A stretch of 11,048 nucleotides of DNA from Halarsenatibacter sp964630835. GTDB lineage: Bacteria > Bacillota > Halanaerobiia > Halanaerobiales > Halarsenatibacteraceae. The stretch covers positions 1-11,048 of the forward strand of contig CAZVZM010000065.1 of NCBI GenBank assembly GCA_964630835.1, in the 5' to 3' direction. The translations under genes and the position numbers were made by a program. The notes under the pieces were generated by a model. It was not told the origin of the DNA. It saw only the letters and a program-made list of their open reading frames with translations, and did not search any database. Below, in pieces: positions 1-6,384 of this stretch (within the stretch, counting starts at the first letter, position 1; the number at the start of each line of letters is the position of its first letter).

Positions 1-11
1 GGAAAAATTTC

Positions 12-73
12 ATTGTGAACGAAGCTTTATATCTTCCAGTATAACTAATTAAACTGTTTTGACACACCTATTT
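12..73 (+). repeat. Intergenic repeat, second module (truncated copy at window edge)
   Basis: This stretch aligns with 6255-6317 at roughly three of four bases with one gap. Shared blocks include GCTTTAT, CAGTATAA and CCTATTT at the end. At 6255 the module follows the 85-base repeat core by about 60 bases, so the core of this copy probably lies just upstream of the window. It sits ahead of the gene at 154, as the other copies sit ahead of genes. A TTGACA hexamer occurs at 59-64 but no convincing -10 box follows at normal spacing, so I do not call a promoter. Homology to the other copy is visible; function is unknown. Confidence 0.55.
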
Positions 74-153
74 ACCAACTGAACGCAAGAAGAACCTTAT
101 TTTAAAGTTTATTTCGGGCATCTCAAAATATTTATTTTGGGGAGGGATTTATA

Positions 154-858
154 TTGCTCTCCCGAGCAATCAAATTTGGTTTCTGGATAATCATTATAGC
201 ACTGGCTTTTAATCTGTTGTTTGGAGAGGATGACGTCGATAGAGATGAAATGATAATGGATGTTGATTACGATAAAGTTGTTGACTATACTGAATTTAGT
301 AGAGACCCCCGTGAGCTCCAGCCTGATGGACAGGTATTAAATTATGCAATGGTTATAAATGAAGAAGCTTCGCACTCCAGCCTGCAGGAAACAATAAAAA
401 TTTTTTTAAACACGCTTCAGGAAGAAAAGGAGTTTAACGCTGTAGTTATTGAACTGTATGATAATGAGCTTTACGTTGATAGAATTGATAGCACTTTGGG
501 CCGGGGTGTATTTGCTCCTGAGGGAAGACTTGATCTGGCTGAAACTGTAAATCCTGGAGAGCACCATAATCTGGAATTTACTCCTGAATTTTATGGTAAG
601 GACTGGGATGCAAGGCCCCCGGAGGAAGAAACGAAGATATGGGCCCAGTGGCATGATTATCAGGAAGAATTAAGAGAGGAAGGAGAAGTGGTGCTGGAGC
701 TGGAGGACAGCAGTATGAGTTTAAACTTAGGTGATGTGGAAGATATTACCGGTAGACTGGATGAGGCTATAGGCAAAAAACACGGTCTTTCCCCCGAAGA
801 AATAGCGGAGATAAGAGACAGGCAGCAGCGCTGGCAGCTGCAGGATATTCAAAAATGA
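154..858 (+). CDS. Membrane-anchored acidic protein of unknown function
   Basis: I do not recognise this 234-residue protein. It starts at TTG, chosen because a strong GGGGAGGG site (139-146) lies eight bases upstream. Residues 7-23 form one hydrophobic segment after two basic residues, so it is probably an N-terminal membrane anchor or uncleaved signal with the rest outside the cell. No lipobox cysteine is visible and the protein has no cysteine. The remainder is rich in Asp and Glu, which suits a halophile-type exported protein. Residues about 75-140 look like a small alpha/beta domain (a helix, then strands around VVIELYDNELYVD, then GRGVFAPEG). The C-terminus (about 190-234) is predicted helical and charged. 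It appears to be a single-gene unit, flanked upstream by a repeat and followed at once by a palindrome overlapping its stop codon. The coding status is well supported; the function is not. Confidence 0.8.
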   Translation: MLSRAIKFGFWIIIIALAFNLLFGEDDVDRDEMIMDVDYDKVVDYTEFSRDPRELQPDGQVLNYAMVINEEASHSSLQETIKIFLNTLQEEKEFNAVVIELYDNELYVDRIDSTLGRGVFAPEGRLDLAETVNPGEHHNLEFTPEFYGKDWDARPPEEETKIWAQWHDYQEELREEGEVVLELEDSSMSLNLGDVEDITGRLDEAIGKKHGLSPEEIAEIRDRQQRWQLQDIQK

Positions 859-881
859 ATCTCAGGCCCGAGCCTGAGATT
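858..881. terminator. Perfect 10-bp palindromic hairpin, possible terminator
   Basis: A perfect inverted repeat with a 10-bp stem (AATCTCAGGC / GCCTGAGATT) and a CCGA loop begins on the last base of the preceding stop codon. Its place directly after a gene suggests transcription termination or mRNA 3'-end protection. No T-run follows on the + strand, so a classic rho-independent terminator is not shown. The hairpin is seen directly; its role is inferred. Confidence 0.5.
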
Positions 882-962
882 CCCAGCGCAAAACTAAAAT
901 CTGGTTTCTCTATTTATATTTTGATGGCCTTTTTTATATAATTCTTATCAAAACCGCTGCTT

Positions 963-1047
963 TGAAAAAATGCTATATAAGCTGTAAAACCATAGCAAGC
1001 TAGCTCTTTTGTTGGAAATTTGAGGCGAAGTGATAATCGAAATTTTT
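963..1047 (+). repeat. Intergenic repeat copy 1 (85 bases)
   Basis: This copy aligns without gaps to 6111-6195 over 85 bases, with about 65 identities. The 5' block (TGAAAA...GCTATATA..GCT.TAAAACCATA) and the 3' core (TGAGGCGAA, then TGATAATCGAAATTTTT) are conserved and the middle varies. The core at 1021-1047 is identical to that at 4741-4767. It lies in the 435-base gap between the hairpin at 858 and the antiporter start at 1317, in the same direction as the genes. The internal stem seen in two other copies is not preserved here (ATAGCA faces AAATTT). Confidence 0.8.
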
Positions 1048-1215
1048 AAAACCCGGATCAGGTAAAGGATAAAAAAATAAACTTTATGCTGCTTTAAGTT
1101 GAAGCTTTCATGAAGGTATTTTCTTCCTGATGATTAATATAATAAATAGCAGGGATTAAATATTTATTATACTTGAAATTTTGCTTTTGAAACGACATTT
1201 TTAGAAAAAATTTAT

Positions 1216-1249
1216 AGGAGGTGATGGAAAAATTATCATGGCAGGATGA
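1216..1249 (+). promoter_or_regulatory. Orphan strong ribosome-binding site with possible 3-codon leader ORF
   Basis: A near-perfect Shine-Dalgarno sequence, AGGAGGTGAT (1216-1225), lies about 100 bases before the chosen antiporter start. The ATG at 1224 that would extend the antiporter N-terminus is too close to it to be used well. Another ATG at 1238 is better spaced but out of frame, and opens only Met-Ala-Gly-stop (1238-1249). This may be a leader mini-ORF, a ribosome standby site or a remnant. The rest of the gap (1048-1215) is AT-rich, and I see no confident promoter in it, only an isolated TATAAT at 1138-1143. Confidence 0.3.
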
Positions 1250-1316
1250 GAAAAATCTGAATTTAAACTGGCTTGCCTTAAAATCATTAATTATGAGTCA
1301 TAAGGGGGAGTTTTAT

Positions 1317-2762
1317 ATGAGCGGTAGGGAGAATAAAAAACTCGATTATGATAAGCTGCCTCGTATGCCGACATTTGGGGAAGCGCTTATTCCAGTAATT
1401 TTTCTTATTATAATACTCATGTTCAGTATTGTGTGGCTGGAAGTTGACCCACATATTCCTATAGTTTTGTCCGCGGCGGTAGCTGCTCTTGTGGCCGTTA
1501 AAATAGGGATAAAGTGGAATGTCATTGAAAAGGGAATAATCGACGGAGTTATGGTGGGAATGCAGGCAATTATAATTTTGATGATTGTAGGTATTTTGAT
1601 CGGAGCCTGGATACAGGCCGGAGTTGTTCCCATAATGATCTACTGGGGCCTGCAGCTTCTTTCACCCCGGATATTTCTGGTGGCAGCCTGTCTGATGTGT
1701 GCCATTGTAGCTCTTTTTGTGGGAAGCTCATGGTCAACTGTGGGCACAATTGGTGTTGCTCTGGTAGGAATCGGAACCGGCCTGGGCATTTCGCCTGGCC
1801 TGACCGGCGGGGCCATAATATCGGGAGCTTATCTGGGAGATAAACTATCTCCGCTGTCGGACACAACCAACTTAGCCCCGGGTGCGGCCGGAGACACAGA
1901 GGTATTTGAACATATCCGGCATATGCTATATGTGACAGTGCCCGGATTTTTAATTGCTTTAATATTATTCGGTATAATAGGTCTGTTTTATGCTGAGGAT
2001 GCTGTGGATCCGGCAGAAATTGAGGTGATAATGGATACGCTGGCAGAAAGCTTTAACCTCAATCCACTGCTATTTTTAGCTCCAATTTTCGTAATTGCAA
2101 TGATCATTTTGAAGGTTCCTCCTATTCCATCCCTGCTGGGAGGAGCAGTTCTGGGCGGAATATTTGCCATGATATTTCAGGGAGCCGGACTTGGCTCCGT
2201 AATGTCTACAATGCATTATGGATTTGTGATAGACACCGAAGTGGAGATGGTAGATGAACTGCTGACTGCCGGGGGCCTTGACGGCATGATGTGGACAATA
2301 TCGCTCATATTTGCCGCTCTGGCTCTGGGGGGAATACTGGAGAACTGCGGCTTCCTGGCAGTTATATTGAAGAGATTGCTCAGCGTGGCCAAAACCTATG
2401 GGTCCGTATCTCTGGTAACCCATATAACGGCAGTATTTGTAAATCTTGTCACGGCCGATCAATACCTGGCCATTATACTGCCGGCCCGCATGTTCAATGA
2501 GGCTTACAAAGATATCGGTGCTCATCCCAAAAACCTCTCCAGGATAGTGGAATCAGCAGGTACCATCACATCACCGCTGATCCCCTGGAATACATGCGGA
2601 GCCTTCATGTATGGCGCTCTGGGAATAAATCCCTTTGTTTATCTGCCATTTGCGTTTTTCAACTGGATAACTCCACTGATATCCATAGCTTACGGATATA
2701 CGGGAACCGCTTTTGCCGAGTGGACTGAAGAGGACGAGGAAGAATCCCTGCTGGAAGGGTAA
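1317..2762 (+). CDS. nhaC: NhaC-family Na+/H+ antiporter
   Basis: This is a 481-residue polytopic membrane protein of the NhaC family, which exchanges Na+ for protons or, in MleN-type members, couples this to malate/lactate exchange. Family hallmarks are present: GSSWSTVGTIG at about 136-146, and around 165-187 the block GAIISGAYLGDKLSPL followed by SDTTNLA. About a dozen hydrophobic segments run through it, and the length is normal for the family. I chose ATG 1317, with GGGGGAG eight bases upstream, because the family N-terminus fits from there. The open frame extends to 1221 and could add 31-32 residues, but those look unlike the family. A GC-rich hairpin follows. The exact substrate (Na+/H+ alone or organic acid exchange) cannot be read from the sequence. 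The role is Na+ and pH homeostasis at the cytoplasmic membrane, expected in a saline or alkaline habitat. Confidence 0.9.
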   Translation: MSGRENKKLDYDKLPRMPTFGEALIPVIFLIIILMFSIVWLEVDPHIPIVLSAAVAALVAVKIGIKWNVIEKGIIDGVMVGMQAIIILMIVGILIGAWIQAGVVPIMIYWGLQLLSPRIFLVAACLMCAIVALFVGSSWSTVGTIGVALVGIGTGLGISPGLTGGAIISGAYLGDKLSPLSDTTNLAPGAAGDTEVFEHIRHMLYVTVPGFLIALILFGIIGLFYAEDAVDPAEIEVIMDTLAESFNLNPLLFLAPIFVIAMIILKVPPIPSLLGGAVLGGIFAMIFQGAGLGSVMSTMHYGFVIDTEVEMVDELLTAGGLDGMMWTISLIFAALALGGILENCGFLAVILKRLLSVAKTYGSVSLVTHITAVFVNLVTADQYLAIILPARMFNEAYKDIGAHPKNLSRIVESAGTITSPLIPWNTCGAFMYGALGINPFVYLPFAFFNWITPLISIAYGYTGTAFAEWTEEDEEESLLEG

Positions 2763-2819
2763 AATATTACGGTAATTCTGGAAACCAGCTCTATCGCCCC
2801 TGATAAATTTAAATAAAAA

Positions 2820-2848
2820 GGGCCCGGTCGATTATTATAACCGGGCCC
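2820..2848. terminator. GC-rich 9-bp hairpin after the antiporter gene
   Basis: A perfect inverted repeat, GGGCCCGGT / ACCGGGCCC, with an 11-base AT-rich loop lies 57 bases after the antiporter stop. On the + strand it is followed by ATAAAC, not a T-run. On the - strand it would be followed by TTTTTATTT, a better terminator context, although no - strand gene is seen downstream. It probably separates the antiporter transcript from the next gene, whose ribosome-binding site starts only 12 bases later. Confidence 0.55.
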
Positions 2849-2874
2849 ATAAACATTCCGGAGGGCTGGGATTT

Positions 2875-3132
2875 ATGGTGAAAGTGTCTGTGAAAATTGT
2901 TTCCGGGGCCGGGGAGGAAAACAGTCTGGAGTTTGAAATTACTGTTGATCGTTACCTGCCCCGGGCTTTAAATATCATTTCCAGAAGAGTCGGCCTGGAT
3001 TTAAAACACAGGCTCAGACTGGATTATCAGTTTGTGCGTAATGGCAGACTGGTAACGCCGGGTGAATTTTTTGATACTAAACTGGAAGATAATGATAGGC
3101 TTTTAATCCTGCCCTCTCTGGGAGGGGGCTAA
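2875..3132 (+). CDS. Small beta-grasp (MoaD/ThiS/ubiquitin-like) protein with Gly-Gly-Gly C-terminus
   Basis: This is an 85-residue protein with ATG preceded by CGGAGGG. Its pattern fits a beta-grasp fold: strand 1 (VKVSVKIVSG), strand 2 (LEFEITVDRYL), a helix (PRALNIISRRVGL), a strand around RLDYQFVRNGRLV, then LEDNDRLLILPSLGGG at the very end. That tail closely resembles MoaD and ThiS sulfur carriers, whose C-terminal Gly-Gly is adenylated and thiocarboxylated by an E1-like enzyme. No E1/MoeB, MoaE or ThiG homologue lies in the window, so it is an orphan and its partner is unknown. YukD/EsaB-type ubiquitin-like proteins are an alternative but normally lack the Gly-Gly end. The fold and tail are read from sequence; the carrier role is inferred. 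Confidence 0.65.
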   Translation: MVKVSVKIVSGAGEENSLEFEITVDRYLPRALNIISRRVGLDLKHRLRLDYQFVRNGRLVTPGEFFDTKLEDNDRLLILPSLGGG

Positions 3133-3190
3133 TCTTTAAGTTTTTGAATTCTTTTCAGCTCCTCTTCACAATCCTTATTTCCGAAAAGGG

Positions 3191-3220
3191 ATGAGGCAAT
3201 GTGATACTCGAAATTTTTCG
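3191..3220 (+). repeat. Intergenic repeat copy 2 (divergent; core only)
   Basis: Only the 3' core is clearly conserved. It is 30 bases with about 3 mismatches to the other copies, ending CTCGAAATTTTTCG. The region just upstream has its own possible stem, CTTTTC (3151-3156) with GAAAAG (3183-3188), in the position where copies 3 and 4 also have a stem, but with unrelated sequence. The core lies between the beta-grasp gene and the DegV gene, in the same direction. The rest of this 154-base gap holds only the DegV ribosome-binding site. Confidence 0.65.
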
Positions 3221-3286
3221 AAACTCTTAAATTAATCAATGAACTGGAGGATTTTAAATCAGTATATTTAATAGAGGTGATACCAT

Positions 3287-4135
3287 TTGACTGTTAAGCT
3301 AATAGTCGACAGTGCCTGTGATCTTCCTTCGGAGATAATTAATGAATATGATATTGATGTTCTTCCCTTTATTATAAATATTGAAGGTGAGACTTTTTAT
3401 GATGGGAAGGACATTTCCACTGAAGAAGTATACGAAGCCATGCGCGAAGAAAGATATCCCGACACGGACCAGGTGCAGGCGGAGACTTATTCCCGGGCTT
3501 TTGCCAGGGAAGCTGAAAAAGGAAACGATATAATCTATTTTGGTTTTTCCAGTGAGCTTTCAGGTTCCTATCAAACGGCCTCCCTGGTGGCGGAAGATAT
3601 CAGAGACAGATATCCAGAAGTTACAATTGATGTTGTGGATACCAGGTCAGGTTCGGCAGCTACCGGAATTATCGTCTATAAAACAGCCCGGCTTCTGGAA
3701 GAGGGGGTAGAGCGAGACGCCCTCCTGGACAGGCTGGATGACTGGATTGGCAGGATTGAACATCTTTTTTTTCTGGATGATTTATCCGCCCTGCAGCGAG
3801 GCGGAAGGATAAGTCTCACCAAATCCCTGGTGGGTAATTTCCTAAATATTAAACCCATTCTGCATCTTGTCGATGGTGAAATAAAGCTTTTCAGAAAAGT
3901 CAGAGGCAGCAAAAAAGCTCTCACTAAACTTGTTGATCTTTTTGAAGAGAGATGTTCATATATTTCCGAAAAACTTATTGCCATCACCCACGCCGATGAT
4001 AAAAAGAAAGCTGAGCAGGTAAAGGAACAAATTGAAGAACTGGGAGGAGAAATTTTTTGCCTTGAGCTAATAAATAGCGTTTTGGGAGTCCATCTGGGTA
4101 TCGGAGGGGTTGGGATATTCTTTCTCGGTGATTGA
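3287..4135 (+). CDS. DegV family fatty-acid-binding protein (FakB-like)
   Basis: This is a 282-residue DegV protein. Family members bind a fatty acid, and the FakB type presents it to the kinase FakA for phosphorylation and phospholipid synthesis. Visible signatures are the N-terminal DSACDLP (8-14), FGFSSELSGSYQTA (about 85-98), VDTRSGSAATG (about 111-121), DDLSALQRGGRIS (mid-protein), NIKPIL and a C-terminal LGVHLGIGGVG. The last motif corresponds to the usual H-x-GPG segment, here with Ile-Gly replacing Pro-Gly. Length is normal. It starts at TTG, with AGAGGTGAT upstream. FakA is not in the window, so the kinase partner must be elsewhere. The Nudix gene follows after 62 bases and may be cotranscribed. 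Family assignment is firm; the lipid ligand is not known. Confidence 0.92.
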   Translation: MTVKLIVDSACDLPSEIINEYDIDVLPFIINIEGETFYDGKDISTEEVYEAMREERYPDTDQVQAETYSRAFAREAEKGNDIIYFGFSSELSGSYQTASLVAEDIRDRYPEVTIDVVDTRSGSAATGIIVYKTARLLEEGVERDALLDRLDDWIGRIEHLFFLDDLSALQRGGRISLTKSLVGNFLNIKPILHLVDGEIKLFRKVRGSKKALTKLVDLFEERCSYISEKLIAITHADDKKKAEQVKEQIEELGGEIFCLELINSVLGVHLGIGGVGIFFLGD

Positions 4136-4197
4136 CGCTGTTATTAAAATCACAAAAAAATAAATTCTTTTGAGTATTTTAAGCGGAGGGTAAGTTA

Positions 4198-4650
4198 TTG
4201 AAGTCATATATTGTAAATGTGGAAGCTGCAATTTACAAAAGAACGGAAGCTGGCCTGAAATGGCTTGTGATAAAGAGAAGTGACCGGGAAGAACATGCAC
4301 CGGGGATTATTTCGCTGGTTGGAGGTAAGGTCGAGACTGAAGAAGCAGATAACGATGTGCTGGAGAAGACTGTAAGAAGAGAGGTGGAAGAGGAGGTAGG
4401 GGTGAGGATGGAAGGCAGACTTGAGTATCTTGAGAGCACGTCTTTCTGGATTAAAGAGGGATATCTGGTTATAGACATCATATTTCTGGCTGAATTTCGC
4501 AGCGGGCCTGCGAGAGTATGTGATACTGACGAAGTGGCGGAGGTTTACTGGCTCAATAGAGAGGAAATTGCTGCCCATGAAAAAGCACCTGATTATCTTT
4601 TAAACACGGTGGATAGGGCCCGCCGCTGCCTTCAGGAAAAAACACTTTAA
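4198..4650 (+). CDS. Nudix hydrolase
   Basis: This is a 150-residue cytosolic protein with one Nudix domain, which hydrolyses a nucleoside diphosphate linked to another group using a divalent metal. The Nudix box spans about residues 42-69: GGKVETEE, then VLEKTVRREVEEEVGV, with the metal-binding REVEEE core intact. The spacing between the first glycine/glutamate part and REV is several residues longer than the textbook GX5EX7REUXEEXGU. I believe this variant is known in other Nudix proteins, but I could not check that. The substrate cannot be predicted. It starts at TTG, chosen for GCGGAGGG seven bases upstream. The downstream gap (4651-4889) contains repeat copy 3 and no terminator that I can see. 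Confidence 0.88.
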   Translation: MKSYIVNVEAAIYKRTEAGLKWLVIKRSDREEHAPGIISLVGGKVETEEADNDVLEKTVRREVEEEVGVRMEGRLEYLESTSFWIKEGYLVIDIIFLAEFRSGPARVCDTDEVAEVYWLNREEIAAHEKAPDYLLNTVDRARRCLQEKTL

Positions 4651-4680
4651 GTATTTTAGTATCTTCTCCGTAACTGTTTG

Positions 4681-4767
4681 TGAAATTTACGACATATTCC
4701 TGTAAAGCGATAGCTGCTCACCTCTTATTATGGGAAGCTATGAGGCGAAGTGATAATCGAAATTTTT
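4681..4767 (+). repeat. Intergenic repeat copy 3 (87 bases)
   Basis: This copy shares the 3' core exactly with copy 1 (27 identical bases, 4741-4767). The 5' half is more diverged, although TGAAA, CATAT and TGTAAA are recognisable. Between them is a perfect 6-bp stem, ATAGCT (4710-4715) with AGCTAT (4736-4741). In copy 4 the same stem is ATAACT with AGTTAT, a compensatory G-C to A-T/U change. It lies in the 239-base gap before the DUF2953 gene, in the same direction as the genes. Confidence 0.78.
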
Positions 4768-4889
4768 GTATGCATTTTTTATTTATTTTAAAGGAAATTT
4801 TTGCTGAAAGGAGAATTAAATACATAAGATGTAAGGGTCTGATAGAAACTGTATTGTATTTTATGTTTAACCTGGAGCCGGTGATATAA

Positions 4890-5579
4890 ATGTTTGCTAC
4901 AATTCTTATAGGATTTGCGGTATTAATTTTCTTGCTTTTCATGCTTTTTATGGTGATTCCTCTATCTTACCGGGGGAAATTTGTCTTTCAAAATGGATTG
5001 ACATACAGTTTTTACCTGGGATCTCCTCTGATAAGAGTAGCCATGAAAAGAAAGGAAGCTGATACGTATCGCAGTATAAAGTTATTGGGCTTCAAAATAT
5101 CTCAAAAAGCTGTGAAGAGAGAGGAGGACCTGTTCCTGGACAAAACTATAGAGAAGAAGGAAGGCCTGAGTTCGAAGTTTCCCCGTTTCGGCGAACTGGA
5201 TAGAAATATTTTTAATCGCAGGAATTTTGCTCACCTTATGCGATTTTTCATTAAAATCTGGAGGCAGATTAGGCCGGATTTGTTTAAAGTTAGCGCACGC
5301 GTAAATTTTAGTGATCCCTATCATAATGGTTTACTGCTTTCCATATATTATGCTGTTCTATGCCCCCTGGCAGGTAAGTCTTTTGATCTGACCGTTTACT
5401 CAGGCGAAAATGTGCTGGAAGGAGATGGAAAGCTAAAGGGGAAATTTATTCCAGGAAGGCTTCTCTGTACAGTTTTTGGTTTTCTTTTTTCACCGGACTC
5501 GGTTAAAATTTTCTTCTATCTGGTTGCCCGAAAAACAAAAGTTCCATTTTTATCTCAGGGCAGTGAAGTTAGACCCTAA
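4890..5579 (+). CDS. ytfI: DUF2953 membrane protein (YtfI-like)
   Basis: This is a 229-residue protein with one strong N-terminal membrane segment (about 3-26), then a basic, mixed alpha/beta region. DUF2953 features include the short YSFYLGSPLIRVAM strand pair, a central variable charged linker (about 75-105), and a conserved SARVNFSDPYHNGLLLSIYY-type segment (about 135-155) near the C-terminal hydrophobic stretch. In Bacillus, ytfI lies directly upstream of ytfJ. The same order here, 30 bases apart, is the main support. Its biochemical role is unknown; the link to sporulation comes from its partner. The ATG start is preceded by GGAGCCGGTGAT. It contains no catalytic motif that I recognise. 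Confidence 0.78.
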   Translation: MFATILIGFAVLIFLLFMLFMVIPLSYRGKFVFQNGLTYSFYLGSPLIRVAMKRKEADTYRSIKLLGFKISQKAVKREEDLFLDKTIEKKEGLSSKFPRFGELDRNIFNRRNFAHLMRFFIKIWRQIRPDLFKVSARVNFSDPYHNGLLLSIYYAVLCPLAGKSFDLTVYSGENVLEGDGKLKGKFIPGRLLCTVFGFLFSPDSVKIFFYLVARKTKVPFLSQGSEVRP

Positions 5580-5609
5580 AAATAAAAAATTAACCGGAGG
5601 GATCAACCA

Positions 5610-6038
5610 ATGAAAGGAACACCTGAAGCGCTGGAGAAAATGTATAACAGACTGGATAAATTTCTCAAGACTGAAACAGTAATAGGAGAGAGGATCGAGC
5701 TGGAGGGAGTTAGCTTAATTCCTGTGATTAGTGCTTCTTTTTGCATTGGCACTGGAGTGGGCGCCTCTACAGATGCTGATGGAGGAGATAGTGAGGGAGG
5801 CGGTGGCGGTCTGGGCTGTAAAATTTCTCCCCGGGCTCTGCTGGTGGTGAGAGATGATGAAGTGGAATTAATCTCTCTGGAGGATAAGAGTTCTCTGGAT
5901 AATCTGGTGGAAAAGGTTCCGGAACTCCTGGAAAAACTGGCAGCAATGAAAGGTGCTGAGGGAGAAGAGCAATCCACACAGGAGAGCAAAGAGGAAGGCG
6001 ATTTATCAGCGGATAATCTGGAGGGTAATGACATATAA
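5610..6038 (+). CDS. ytfJ: GerW/YtfJ family sporulation protein
   Basis: This is a 142-residue protein of the YtfJ (GerW) family, which in Bacillus is made in the forespore and is needed for normal germination. The family layout is clear. It has an N-terminal helix (about 1-22), IGERIELEGVSLIPVISASF (about 25-45), a glycine-rich loop with GGDSEGGGGGLG (about 58-69), then ISPRALLVVRDDEVELISL and a helical DNLVEKVPELLEKL. The C-terminal ~25 residues are an acidic, low-complexity tail. ATG follows GGAGG by nine bases. It is probably translated from the same message as the DUF2953 gene 30 bases upstream. Presence of the pair suggests a spore-forming ancestry, but does not prove that the organism sporulates. 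Confidence 0.88.
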   Translation: MKGTPEALEKMYNRLDKFLKTETVIGERIELEGVSLIPVISASFCIGTGVGASTDADGGDSEGGGGGLGCKISPRALLVVRDDEVELISLEDKSSLDNLVEKVPELLEKLAAMKGAEGEEQSTQESKEEGDLSADNLEGNDI

Positions 6039-6110
6039 GAGATTATTTAGTTTCTATTTTATTATCAATTAATTGTTGAGTGTTTAGGATCTTATTTTAA
6101 ACCTTCGTTG

Positions 6111-6199
6111 TGAAAAGAAGCTATATACGCTATAAAACCATAACTACTCATCTTTTTTTAAAAAGTTATGAGGCGAAATGATAATCGAAATTTTTCGAT
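6111..6199 (+). repeat. Intergenic repeat copy 4, with terminal hairpin
   Basis: Bases 6111-6195 align without gaps to copy 1. The internal stem is ATAACT (6140-6145) with AGTTAT (6164-6169). At the 3' end, ATCGAAA (6184-6190) and TTTCGAT (6193-6199) form a perfect 7-bp inverted repeat around TT. A shorter form (CGAAA/TTTCG) exists in copy 2, but not in copies 1 and 3. This is the most complete copy. It opens the 346-base gap (6039-6384) between ytfJ and the CPBP gene. Confidence 0.8.
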
Positions 6200-6220
6200 A
6201 AGAAAGAGCATTTTTAAAGG

Positions 6221-6240
6221 GCTCAAAACTAAATTTGAGC
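6221..6240. repeat. 7-bp inverted repeat between the two repeat modules
   Basis: GCTCAAA and TTTGAGC form a perfect stem around a 6-base A-rich loop. It is followed at once by GGAGGAATAAT, a ribosome-binding-like motif. Similar GGAG motifs follow copies 2 and 3 at comparable distance, but no convincing conserved small ORF follows. There is no T-run, so I do not call it a terminator. Confidence 0.45.
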
Positions 6241-6254
6241 GGAGGAATAATCCT

Positions 6255-6317
6255 ATTGTTAATCAGGCTTTATTTCCTGCAGTATAATTTTATAAACTAA
6301 TTATTACACGCCTATTT
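6255..6317 (+). repeat. Intergenic repeat, second module
   Basis: This segment matches 12-73 of the window over its whole length, roughly 75% identical with one gap. It contains TATAAT (6283-6288), which corresponds to TATAAC in the other copy. The only upstream -35-like hexamer, TTGTTA, is 20 bases away, which is too far for a normal promoter. Together with the core 60 bases upstream it suggests a repeat unit of about 200 bases. Confidence 0.55.
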
Positions 6318-6384
6318 TATTTTTTCATATCTTTTAACGACAAAAAGCAGAAATCTCATTATAGAAATACGGGGTTTTTTGGTT

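Noticed and set aside
59..100. Promoter from TTGACA at 59-64
   Set aside because: No acceptable -10 hexamer lies 16-18 bases downstream.
963..1200. Na+ or Li+ riboswitch upstream of the antiporter
   Set aside because: The conserved element there also precedes unrelated genes (DegV, DUF2953, CPBP) and does not show a known riboswitch consensus.
4680..4889. 69-codon open frame before the DUF2953 gene
   Set aside because: It overlaps repeat copy 3 completely, lacks a ribosome-binding site and has no family-like features.
963..6199. CRISPR array
   Set aside because: The repeats are about 1.4-2.2 kb apart and separated by genes, without regular short spacers or cas genes.
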